Below the pieces are notes generated by a model. That model worked only from the letters and a program-made list of their open reading frames with translations, did not search any database and was not told the origin of the DNA. A stretch of 64,000 bases of DNA from NCBI RefSeq assembly GCF_900148505.1, contig NZ_FRXO01000015.1:1-64000 (forward strand), read 5' to 3'. This DNA comes from Pseudoxanthobacter soli DSM 19599. Its GTDB lineage: Bacteria > Pseudomonadota > Alphaproteobacteria > Rhizobiales > Segnochrobactraceae. How positions within the stretch are numbered: the first letter of the stretch is position 1; each line of letters opens with the position of its first letter. The position numbers and the translations under genes were made by a program. Positions 26,026-33,491 of the stretch are shown here, one piece after another.

Positions 26026-27168
26026 TCAGCCGATATAGCGGCGGTGATAGCGCGAACCGAGGCCGGTGAGGATTTCGTAGCCGATGGTGTGGGCGGCGGC
26101 GGCCACGTCGTCGACCGACTGGTGCGGCCCGATGAGTTCCACCGGGGCGCCATCGAACAGCCGGCCGGGCGGCACCGCGGAGGCGTCGAGCGTCGCGGAA
26201 TCCATCGAGATGCGCCCGACGAACGGCAGCGCGATCCCCTCGAAATAGGCCGACCCGGTGTTGGAATGGCTGCGCAGCCAGCCGTCCGCGTAGCCGACGG
26301 CGAGGGTCGCGATGCGCATCGGCCGGTCGGCGCGGAAGCTGTAGCCGTAGCCGACCGCGCATCCCGGCGCGATGTCGCGCACCTGGATGACCCGGCCGTC
26401 GAGCCGCACCACCGGCTTCATGGGATTCGGGAGGCCCGGAACCGGGGCCAGCCCGTAGAGCGCCGCACCCGGCCGCACCATGTCGAAATGATAGGCAGGG
26501 CCGAGATGGATGCCCGCCGAATTGGCGAAGCAGGCCGGCGCCGCGGGCAGCAGCCGGCGGCGGGCCTCGAACGCCGCGAGCTGCTCGGCATTGGCCGGAT
26601 GCTCCGGCTCGTCGCCGCAGGCGAGATGGCTCATGACGGCCTTGAGTTCGATGCCGGCGAGCGTCGCAGGCGTGTCGGCCAGCGCCTCGATTTCCGCGAG
26701 CGGCAGGCCGAGCCGCGACATGCCGGTATCGATCTGAATGACGCCCGGCAGCGCCCGGCCGTGGCGGCGGGCATAGGCGGCCCAGGCCTCGACCTGCCGC
26801 AGGTCGTTCAGCACCGGCGTCACGCCCGCCTCGGCGCACTCGGCCTCGGCATCCGGCATCAGCCCGTTCAGCACATAGATCGCGGCGGACGAAGGCAGGT
26901 GGGGCCGCAACCGCAGCCCTTCCTCGAGATGGGCGACGAAGAAGTGCCGGCATCCGGCGGCGGCGAGCACCGGCGCCACACGGTCGGCGCCGAGGCCGTA
27001 GGCGTCCGCCTTCACGACGGCGGCGCAGGCCGCGCCGGACGCACGCGCCTGGAGGGCGAGATAATTGTCGCGGATCGCCGAAAGGTCGACGGTGAGCCAC
27101 GCACCGGCATGTTCGGCGGTGGGCCACGGAATGGCGTTCGCCACGGCGACTTGCGACAGGGACACCAT
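26026..27168 (-). CDS. dadX: Alanine racemase (catabolic type)
   Basis: This 380-residue fold-type III PLP enzyme interconverts L- and D-alanine. The cofactor lysine is in AAVVKADAYGLGADRVAPVL near the start. GVIQIDTGMSRLGLP and the Tyr-bearing CAVGYGYSFRADRPMRIATLAVGYADGWLR are also characteristic. The ATG at 27168 follows AGGAGAGG; the longer upstream reading is unlike the family. It precedes dadA in an operon and is divergent from an Lrp-type gene, the usual arrangement for catabolic DadX rather than the biosynthetic Alr. Confidence 0.93.
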   Translation of the reverse strand: MVSLSQVAVANAIPWPTAEHAGAWLTVDLSAIRDNYLALQARASGAACAAVVKADAYGLGADRVAPVLAAAGCRHFFVAHLEEGLRLRPHLPSSAAIYVLNGLMPDAEAECAEAGVTPVLNDLRQVEAWAAYARRHGRALPGVIQIDTGMSRLGLPLAEIEALADTPATLAGIELKAVMSHLACGDEPEHPANAEQLAAFEARRRLLPAAPACFANSAGIHLGPAYHFDMVRPGAALYGLAPVPGLPNPMKPVVRLDGRVIQVRDIAPGCAVGYGYSFRADRPMRIATLAVGYADGWLRSHSNTGSAYFEGIALPFVGRISMDSATLDASAVPPGRLFDGAPVELIGPHQSVDDVAAAAHTIGYEILTGLGSRYHRRYIG

Positions 27169-27346
27169 CCGACCTCTCCTCCGTGAAGCGCCTGCGACCC
27201 GGACCACGACGGCCGGGCCGAACGCATCGAAGCTTTTGAAACCAGACCCGATTTTCCCGCCGGCGGCCAACGCCCCGTCCGGTCGGCACCGTCGGAAACC
27301 CGAACGCCCGCATCCGTGCCAGCCACAAGGATGGCAGAAGGACGAC

Positions 27347-27378
27347 GCAATTTCATTGCGATCTGCGCATGAAATTGC
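27347..27378. promoter_or_regulatory. Inverted repeat, probable Lrp-type operator
   Basis: GCAATTTCAT (27347-27356) and ATGAAATTGC (27369-27378) are perfect 10-bp arms separated by 12 bases, an AT-rich dyad in a GC-rich genome. It lies between the dadX and Lrp-type genes, where an Lrp/AsnC protein would bind. Assignment to the neighbouring regulator is inferred. Confidence 0.65.
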
Positions 27379-27395
27379 CATCTGCAAGATTATTT

Positions 27396-27410
27396 CCGCA
27401 TATCATGCGG
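27396..27410. promoter_or_regulatory. Second dyad next to the Lrp-type gene
   Basis: CCGCAT-ATC-ATGCGG, perfect 6-bp arms with a 3-base centre and imperfect outer TTT/AAA extension. It ends 19 bases before the regulator start codon, a good place for autorepression. Its 15-base length resembles known Lrp-family half-site pairs. Confidence 0.55.
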
Positions 27411-27429
27411 GAAAATGGAGGAAAGCTGC

Positions 27430-27897
27430 ATGGCCGTGCTCGACGCCATCGACGAACGCATCATCGCGCTCTTGCGCAGCGACGGCCGGCTGAGCAACGC
27501 GCGGCTCGCCGAGGCGGTCGGGCTGTCGCAATCGGCCTGCCTCAGGCGGCTGCACGCGCTCGAAACGAGCGGCGTGATCCGCGGCTACACCGCCATCGTC
27601 GACCTGCCGGACGAGGCGGACGTCACCGTCGTCTATGTCCACATCACCCTCGACCGGCAGACCGAGGATTATCTCGACCGCTTCGAGGCCGGCGTGCGCC
27701 GCTGCCCGGACGTGCGGGAGTGCTACCTGATGACCGGCATCGCCGATTATGTGCTGAGGGTGGAGGCAGCGAGCGTCGCCGACTATGAGCGGGTTCACCG
27801 CGAGCAGCTTTCGCGCCTGCCCGGCATCGCGCGCATCCAGTCGAGCTTTACGATCCGCAGCGTCGTGCGCGCCGGCTCCGGCCCCGGCCGCCGCTGA
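27430..27897 (+). CDS. Lrp/AsnC-family regulator, probable regulator of dadX-dadA
   Basis: This 155-residue protein has an N-terminal helix-turn-helix (LDAIDERIIALLRSDGRLSNARLAEAVGLSQSACLRRLHALETSGVIRGYTAIVD) and a C-terminal RAM/AsnC effector domain (VVYVHITLDRQTEDYLDRFEAGVRRCPDVRECYLMTGIADYVLRVEAASVADYERVHREQLSRLPGIARIQSSFTIRSVV). The ATG at 27430 has GGAGGA seven bases upstream, better than the ATG at 27415. It is divergent from dadX, matching regulators that activate D-alanine catabolism in response to alanine. Two dyads in the shared region are likely binding sites. Confidence 0.9.
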   Translation: MAVLDAIDERIIALLRSDGRLSNARLAEAVGLSQSACLRRLHALETSGVIRGYTAIVDLPDEADVTVVYVHITLDRQTEDYLDRFEAGVRRCPDVRECYLMTGIADYVLRVEAASVADYERVHREQLSRLPGIARIQSSFTIRSVVRAGSGPGRR

Positions 27898-27958
27898 GCC
27901 GCCCGTGAACTCGCTATCGATGAGAATGACGCGCTCAGACGCGGCTGATTGTGGCCGC

Positions 27959-28255
27959 TTACAACTGGCAGATTATGCGCCGGAACGGTTTCGCGTTGCG
28001 GACATAGCCATTCCGGGGCGCGTCGGATTTTTCGTCAAGCACGGCAGCAGAGTAGGCCTCGTCGAGGCGCATTGTCTTCCAACCGATACGCTCGTTGCTA
28101 TTGCTGCCACCGCGTACCTGCCAGACGCTCATTGCGAGGTTGCCGGCAGTCGTCTCCCCAACGGTGTGAACCTCGACAACCCGAGAATAGCCATCGTAGC
28201 GCAACTCAAGGCACTTGCCGCTTCTCAACGCTGAACACGCCAACTCTGTCCACAT
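27959..28255 (-). CDS. Small WYL-like domain protein of unknown function
   Basis: This protein of about 98 residues begins MWTELACSALRSGKCLELRYDGYSRVVEVHTVGETTAGNLAMSVWQVRGGSNSN and ends APRNGYVRNAKPFRRIICQL. The RYDGYSRVVEVHTVG segment resembles the beta-rich core of WYL-type ligand-binding domains, and many small orphan proteins share this pattern. No helix-turn-helix is present. Codon use is visibly less GC-biased than neighbours, so recent acquisition is likely. The start at 28255 has AGGA eight bases upstream; ATG 28264 or a longer form to 28330 is possible. It lies alone between the Lrp-type gene and the cyd terminator. Function is unknown. Confidence 0.65.
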   Translation of the reverse strand: MWTELACSALRSGKCLELRYDGYSRVVEVHTVGETTAGNLAMSVWQVRGGSNSNERIGWKTMRLDEAYSAAVLDEKSDAPRNGYVRNAKPFRRIICQL

Positions 28256-28326
28256 GGCGAGCATCCTAAAGGTTGCCTCAGAGCAGAATACCCGATTCAC
28301 GCGTGGCTCGCGAAGTATGTAACGCC

Positions 28327-28366
28327 CCAAAACGAAGGCACCCCGGAACGGCTGTTCCGGGGTGCC
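28327..28366 (-). terminator. Rho-independent terminator of the cydABX operon
   Basis: A perfect 13-bp stem, GGCACCCCGGAAC (28337-28349) with GTTCCGGGGTGCC (28354-28366), has a 4-base loop and is followed on the minus strand by TTCGTTTTG. It lies about 30 bases past the cydX stop. Confidence 0.85.
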
Positions 28367-28394
28367 TGTGGTCAGACTGGGTGGCGAGGCGAAA

Positions 28395-28499
28395 TCAGGC
28401 CTTGCCTTCGGTGTCGTTGCGCATCTCGTACCACATCGCGTTCAGGATCGCGAAGGAGCAGGCGAGCCCGAGGCCGAGGATCCAGGAGAAGTACCACAT
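28395..28499 (-). CDS. cydX: Cytochrome bd oxidase small subunit CydX
   Basis: This 34-residue single-helix protein, MWYFSWILGLGLACSFAILN followed by AMWYEMRNDTEGKA, has the hallmark W-Y-F-x-W-x-L-G start and Asn/Trp-Tyr-Glu end of CydX. It stabilises the haem groups of the bd oxidase in the inner membrane. It lies 17 bases behind cydB on the same strand, before the operon terminator. It is easily missed because of its size. Confidence 0.93.
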   Translation of the reverse strand: MWYFSWILGLGLACSFAILNAMWYEMRNDTEGKA

Positions 28500-28516
28500 G
28501 GCTGCTTTGCTCCGTG

Positions 28517-29668
28517 TCAGTAGGCGTTGGGGTTGCGGTCGATGGTGGTGGTCGAGACCGTGCCGCGCATCACCCGGTAGACCCACGCGGTGTAGACCAG
28601 GATGATCGGCAGGAAGATCACGGTCGTGATCAGCATGATCCACAGCGTCAGGTGGCTCGACGAGGCGTCCCACACCGTCAGGCTGGCGTTCGGATCGACC
28701 GAAGACGGCAGCAGGAACGGGAACAGCGAGAGACCGGCCGTCGAGATGATGCCGAGGATGCCGACGGCCGAGCCGAGGAAGGCGAGCGGCCGGATGCGGG
28801 CGGCGAGGCAGAGCGCCGCGATCACGAAGCCGGCGAAGCCCAGCACCGGAGCGGTGATCATCCACGGATGGGCGGCATAGTTGGCGAGCCAGGTGCCGGT
28901 GTTGGCCGAGACCGTCTTGCCGAGCGGGTTCGAGGGCCCGAGCGGGTTCTGCACGCTCGTCACCACATAGGCGCCGAGGTGGTTGGCCACCCAGTAGCCG
29001 CCGACCGCGAACAGCACCACCGTCGCCAGCGCGGCGATGATGCCGTAGCTGCGCGCCCGCGCCGCCACGGTGCCGTCGGTCTTCCAGACCAGCAGCGTCG
29101 CGCCATGGGTGACGAGCATCGCCACGCTGACGAGACCGCCGAGCAGCGCGAACGGCGTAAGCAGGCCGAAGAACGTGCCGTGATAGGCCGGCCGCAGGGT
29201 CTCATCCAGCGAGAACGGCACGCCGAGCAGCACGTTGCCGACCGCGACGCCAAAGATCAGCGCCGGCACGAAGCCGCCGATGAACAGCGCCCAGTCCCAC
29301 AGCGAGCGCCACGCCGGGTTCTCGATCTTGCCGCGGAACTTGAAGCCCACGGGCCGGAGGATGAGGGCGAGCAGGATCACCATCATCGCGAGATAGAAGC
29401 CCGAGAACGACACCGCGTAGAGCGCCGGCCAGGCGGCGAAGATCGCGCCGCCGCCGAGGATGAGCCACACCTGGTTGCCTTCCCACACCGGGCCGATGGT
29501 GTTGATCACCACCCGGCGTTCGTCGTCGGTCCTGCCGACGAACGGCAGCAGCGCCGCCGTTCCGAGATCGAAGCCGTCCATGATCGCGAACCCGATCAGG
29601 AGGACGCCGAGCAGAAGCCACCAGATGATCCGCAAGGTCTGGTAGTCGAGAGGAATGAGCTGGTCCAT
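28517..29668 (-). CDS. cydB: Cytochrome bd ubiquinol oxidase subunit II
   Basis: This 383-residue membrane protein has about eight hydrophobic helices. It begins MDQLIPLDYQTLRIIWWLLLGVLLIGFAIMDGFDLG, with FDLG typical of CydB. WEGNQVWLILGGGAIFAAWPALYAVSFSGFYLAMMVILLALILRPVGFKFRGK and the NPLGPSNPLGKTVSANTGTWLANYAAHPWM loop are family marks. It pairs with CydA to reduce oxygen to water with ubiquinol at low oxygen or under stress. It lies 18 bases behind cydA and ends 17 bases before cydX. Confidence 0.97.
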   Translation of the reverse strand: MDQLIPLDYQTLRIIWWLLLGVLLIGFAIMDGFDLGTAALLPFVGRTDDERRVVINTIGPVWEGNQVWLILGGGAIFAAWPALYAVSFSGFYLAMMVILLALILRPVGFKFRGKIENPAWRSLWDWALFIGGFVPALIFGVAVGNVLLGVPFSLDETLRPAYHGTFFGLLTPFALLGGLVSVAMLVTHGATLLVWKTDGTVAARARSYGIIAALATVVLFAVGGYWVANHLGAYVVTSVQNPLGPSNPLGKTVSANTGTWLANYAAHPWMITAPVLGFAGFVIAALCLAARIRPLAFLGSAVGILGIISTAGLSLFPFLLPSSVDPNASLTVWDASSSHLTLWIMLITTVIFLPIILVYTAWVYRVMRGTVSTTTIDRNPNAY

Positions 29669-29686
29669 GGGATTGGTCCTTGCAGA

Positions 29687-31279
29687 TCAGGAGCGGCTGG
29701 CGACCGCGCTGGCGGGCCTGAAGGCAGCCCCCGGCGCAATCGGCTCGTCCATGGGAAGGTGCAGCGGCTTCGGTCCGTGACCGATGGTCTTGATCATCAG
29801 CCAGACCTCGATGATCGCGAGCGTCGAGTAGATCGCCACGAACATCGTGAGGCTGAGGGCCAGATCGAGCACCGTCAGGCCCGAGGTCGCATAGAAGGTC
29901 GGCAGCACGCCTTCGATGATCCAGGGCTGGCGGCCATATTCGGCGATGAGCCAGCCGAATTCGATCGCGACCCACGGCAGCGGCAGGCTCCACAGCGCCA
30001 CGTGCAGGAACAGGCGGTTTTCGCCGATCTTGTTGCGCGAGGCGATCCAGAACGCGACCGCGAAGAAGGCGATGAAGTAGAAGCCGAGCGCCACCATGGT
30101 GCGGAACGAGAAGAACAGCGCGATCACGTTCGGCACGGTGCTTTCGGCCGCCGCGGCGACCTGCTCGTCGGTCGCGTTCTCGATGTCCGGCCGGTACTGC
30201 TTGAGCAGGAGGCCGTAGCCGAGGCTGCGCCAGGTCTGGTCGAACTTGGCCCGCGCCTCAGCATCGGTCGGGTTCTTGCGGATGGTCTGCAGCGACTCGT
30301 AGGCCACCACGCCGTTGCGGATCTGACCGGCGGCACGCTCGACGAGATCGTTGATGCCGAGCAGCGGCGTCGTCAGCGAGCGGGTGGTCAGCAGGCCGAG
30401 CACGTAGGGGATGCGCACCTCGAAGGCGTTGGTGTGCGTCGCCTGGTCCGGGATGGTGAAGAGCTCGAAGCTCGCCGGCGCGGACTCGGTCTCCCACATC
30501 GCCTCCATGGCGGCGACCTTCATCTTCTGATGCTCGGTCGCGAGATAGCCGCTCTCGTCACCCAGCACGACCACCGACAGCGCGGAGGCAAGGCCGAAGC
30601 TCGCCGCGACCGCGATGGAGCGCTTGGCGAGCGCGGTGTGACGGTTGCGCAGGAGGTAGAACGCGCTGATCGACAGCACGAACATCGCGCCGGTGACGTA
30701 GCCGGCCGAAACGGTGTGCACGAACTTCGCCTGGGCGACCGGGTTGAACAGCACCGCGGCGAAGTCGGAGACTTCCATGCGCATGGTGTCGGGATTGAAC
30801 ACCGCGCCGGTCGGGTTCTGCATCCAGCCGTTGGCGATCAGGATCCAGAGGGCCGAGAAGTTGGCGCCGAAGGCGACCAGCCAGGTGACGACCAGATGGC
30901 CCACCTTGGAAAGCCGGTCCCAGCCGAAGAAGAACATGCCGACGAAGGTCGCTTCCAGGAAGAAGGCCATCAGGCCTTCGATGGCGAGCGGAGCGCCGAA
31001 GATGTCGCCGACATAGTGGCTGTAGAAAGACCAGTTCGTGCCGAACTGGAACTCCATGACGATGCCGGTGGCGACACCCATCGCGAAGTTGATGCCGAAG
31101 AGCGTGCCCCAGAACATCGTCATCTGCCGCCAGATCGGGCGGTTGGTCATGACGTAGACGCTCTCCATGATCGCCAGCATGAAGGAAAGGCCGAGCGTCA
31201 GGGGGACGAATAGAAAGTGATATAACGCGGTTGCCGCAAACTGCAGCCGCGAAAGATCGACGACGGTGAAATCGATCAT
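29687..31279 (-). CDS. cydA: Cytochrome bd ubiquinol oxidase subunit I
   Basis: This 530-residue quinol-oxidising, haem-bearing subunit starts at ATG 31279: MIDFTVVDLSRLQFAATALYHFLFVPLTLGLS, with the haem-ligand His in ALYHFLFVP. The FVHTVSAGYVTGAMFVLSISAFYLL helix carries another ligand His. GDESGYLATEHQKMKVAAMEAMWETESAPASF is the Q-loop start, and RTMVALGF holds the Met ligand. The Q-loop is of the usual long type. It is the first gene of cydABX and is divergent from cydDC, whose products mature bd oxidase. An FNR/FixK-like box lies 137 bases upstream of the start codon. Confidence 0.97.
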   Translation of the reverse strand: MIDFTVVDLSRLQFAATALYHFLFVPLTLGLSFMLAIMESVYVMTNRPIWRQMTMFWGTLFGINFAMGVATGIVMEFQFGTNWSFYSHYVGDIFGAPLAIEGLMAFFLEATFVGMFFFGWDRLSKVGHLVVTWLVAFGANFSALWILIANGWMQNPTGAVFNPDTMRMEVSDFAAVLFNPVAQAKFVHTVSAGYVTGAMFVLSISAFYLLRNRHTALAKRSIAVAASFGLASALSVVVLGDESGYLATEHQKMKVAAMEAMWETESAPASFELFTIPDQATHTNAFEVRIPYVLGLLTTRSLTTPLLGINDLVERAAGQIRNGVVAYESLQTIRKNPTDAEARAKFDQTWRSLGYGLLLKQYRPDIENATDEQVAAAAESTVPNVIALFFSFRTMVALGFYFIAFFAVAFWIASRNKIGENRLFLHVALWSLPLPWVAIEFGWLIAEYGRQPWIIEGVLPTFYATSGLTVLDLALSLTMFVAIYSTLAIIEVWLMIKTIGHGPKPLHLPMDEPIAPGAAFRPASAVASRS

Positions 31280-31415
31280 CGGTCTTGCCTCGCTGGGTCC
31301 GGTCGCCGTGGTGCCCGCCGGCAGGCAGCGCCTGCGTGCCCCCACACAGAATACGGCCCTCTCCACTTGAGAGGACCTCCAGAGCGGACCTAACGCCCAC
31401 GCCGCCCCGGGAACC

Positions 31416-31429
31416 TTGATCCGCGTCAA
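31416..31429. promoter_or_regulatory. FNR/FixK-type box in the cydA-cydD divergent region
   Basis: TTGAT-CCGC-GTCAA differs from the consensus TTGAT-N4-ATCAA at one base, and the outer flanks extend the dyad (CCTTGAT...GTCAAGG). It is placed where it could drive cydABX, cydDC or both under low oxygen. The responsible protein is not in the window. Confidence 0.72.
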
Positions 31430-31593
31430 GGCACGCCGGGCGCCCCCATTCTTGAAGTTGGACGTATTGACGCGGGGCGGGAGAATGCGCGCGCCCGCCC
31501 GCCTACATTGCGCTTGAATGCAGCCCGTGCCCCGAAGCCGGAGCTGATGCCGGAGCTTTCGGGGTGAGACCGACCGACGGAAAAGGAATCGCC

Positions 31594-33480
31594 ATGGCGC
31601 CGGGAAACGACAGGCCCGGAAACGGCAGAAGCGGCGCCGGAGCGGGGGCGGATGACGTCGGGCAGGCGCGCGAGCCGTCGCCGGTCGATTCGGCCGTGGG
31701 CGAGGCGGCGGAAGCCGCGGCGCTGCCGCGCAAGCCCGGCCGCGCCGAGTCGCGCTGGCTTCGCGGCCTGCAGGGCCATGCCCGCGGGCCGCTGATGATC
31801 GCCATCGCCGCGCCGCTCGTGGCCGGCGTGCTGGTCGTGTTCCAGGCCTTCCTGCTCGCCCACGTGCTGGACCGCGCGATCTCGGGACACGCCCCGGCCA
31901 GGGACCTTCTGCCCGGGGTGATCGCGTTCGCGCTGATCATCATCGGCCGCGGGCTGATCGGGCGCGTCGGCGAGGAGGCCGGGGCCGTGGCGGCGGAGCG
32001 CATCAAGGCGCTGCTGCGGCGATCCCTGTTCTCCCATCTGATGGCGGCGCCGCCGGCCTGGGTGCGCGGGCGCGCCTCCGGTGCCATGGCCTCGGTGCTG
32101 ATGGAGCAGGTCGAGGCCATCGACGGCTTCTTCTCGCGCTTCCTGCCGGCGATGATCGCCGCCGCCGTGCTGCCGATCGCCTTTGCGGTGACGGTGATGC
32201 CGTTCGAACCCATCGCCGGGCTGCTGTTCTTCGTGTCCGCGCCGATGATCCCGCTGTTCATGGCGCTCGTCGGCTGGGGCGCGGAAGCCGCGAGCCGCCG
32301 TCACCTCAATGCGTTCGCCCGGCTTTCCGGCTTCTTCGCCGACCGGGTGCGCGGCATCGCCACGCTGAAGCTCTACGGCCGCGCCGAAGCGGAGGCCGAC
32401 GCCGTGAAGGCCGCCAGCGACGACCTGCACCAGCGCACGCTGGCGGTGATGCGGATCGCGTTCCTGTCCTCGGCGGTGCTTGAATTCTTCGCCGCGCTCG
32501 GGGTGGCCGGCGTCGCGCTCTATATCGGCCTCACCTATCTCGATCTCATCAGCATCTGGTCGCTGCCGCTGACGCTGCAGATCGGCCTGTTCTGCCTGGT
32601 GATGGCACCGGAGGTCTATCTGCCGCTGCGGGTGCTGGCCGCGCATTATCACGACCGCGCCAACGCGCTCGCCGCCGTCAACGAGATCGGCGCGGCGTTC
32701 GATTCGCTGCCGGCGGTCGGAGCCGAACCCGAGAGCGCACCGGCCCCGGCCGCCGCCCGCCCGACGGCTGCGCTCGGCCTCGACATCGGCCGCCTGCGGC
32801 TTGCGACGCCGGACGACGCGCGGATGCTGCTCGACGGCGTCGACCTCGCCATCGCGCCCGGCGAGCACGTCGCGATCATCGGCGAAAGCGGCATCGGCAA
32901 GTCGACCCTGATCGAGGCGCTGTGCCGGCTGCGCGCGTTCGAGGGCGACATCCGCCTCGGCGGTCGCGCGCTCGCCGACATCGACGAGGCGGAACTGCGG
33001 GCGACGATGGCGGTGCTGGGCCAACGGCCGCATCTGTTCCGCGGCACCCTCGCGGACAATATCCGCCTCGGGCGGCGGGAGGCGGACGATGCCGCCGTCG
33101 CCGAGGCCGCGCGGCTCGCGGGCGTCTCCGCCTTCGCCGACAGCCTGCCGGACGGGCTCGCCACATTCGTCGGCGAACGCGGCCACGGCGTCTCGGGGGG
33201 CGAGGCCCAGCGGGTGGCGCTCGCGCGCCTCTTCCTGCGCGACCCCTCCGTGATCCTGCTCGACGAGCCGACCGCCCATCTCGACGGCGAGACGGAGCGG
33301 CGCGTTCTCGATGCCGTCGTGGCGTTCGCGCGGGGGCGCACCCTCGTGGTGGCGACGCATTCCCCGGCCGTCGCCCAGCGCATGGACCGCATCTTCCGCA
33401 TCGCCGGCGGCGGCCTCCTGCCCGTTCCCCACCGCCGCGGCCGCCGCGACGGCACCGCCGCCGCCGACGGCCAGGCGTGA
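31594..33480 (+). CDS. cydD: Cysteine/glutathione exporter ABC subunit CydD
   Basis: This 628-residue half-transporter has a six-helix membrane domain and a C-terminal ATPase. With CydC it exports cysteine and glutathione to the periplasm, needed for bd oxidase assembly. Walker A is in IIGESGIGKSTLIEALCRL, the signature is HGVSGGEAQRVALARLFL, and Walker B is VILLDEPTAHLDGETE. A 60-residue hydrophilic N-terminal extension precedes the first helix. The ATG at 31594 has AAGGA six bases upstream. It is followed by cydC after an 11-base gap. Confidence 0.93.
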   Translation: MAPGNDRPGNGRSGAGAGADDVGQAREPSPVDSAVGEAAEAAALPRKPGRAESRWLRGLQGHARGPLMIAIAAPLVAGVLVVFQAFLLAHVLDRAISGHAPARDLLPGVIAFALIIIGRGLIGRVGEEAGAVAAERIKALLRRSLFSHLMAAPPAWVRGRASGAMASVLMEQVEAIDGFFSRFLPAMIAAAVLPIAFAVTVMPFEPIAGLLFFVSAPMIPLFMALVGWGAEAASRRHLNAFARLSGFFADRVRGIATLKLYGRAEAEADAVKAASDDLHQRTLAVMRIAFLSSAVLEFFAALGVAGVALYIGLTYLDLISIWSLPLTLQIGLFCLVMAPEVYLPLRVLAAHYHDRANALAAVNEIGAAFDSLPAVGAEPESAPAPAAARPTAALGLDIGRLRLATPDDARMLLDGVDLAIAPGEHVAIIGESGIGKSTLIEALCRLRAFEGDIRLGGRALADIDEAELRATMAVLGQRPHLFRGTLADNIRLGRREADDAAVAEAARLAGVSAFADSLPDGLATFVGERGHGVSGGEAQRVALARLFLRDPSVILLDEPTAHLDGETERRVLDAVVAFARGRTLVVATHSPAVAQRMDRIFRIAGGGLLPVPHRRGRRDGTAAADGQA

Positions 33481-33491
33481 AGGAGACCCCG

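Noticed and set aside
28514-31213. An 899-codon plus-strand open frame opposite cydAB
   Set aside because: Composition is dominated by Arg, Asp, Glu, His and Gln, the typical antisense of membrane-protein genes. cydA and cydB are certain on the other strand.
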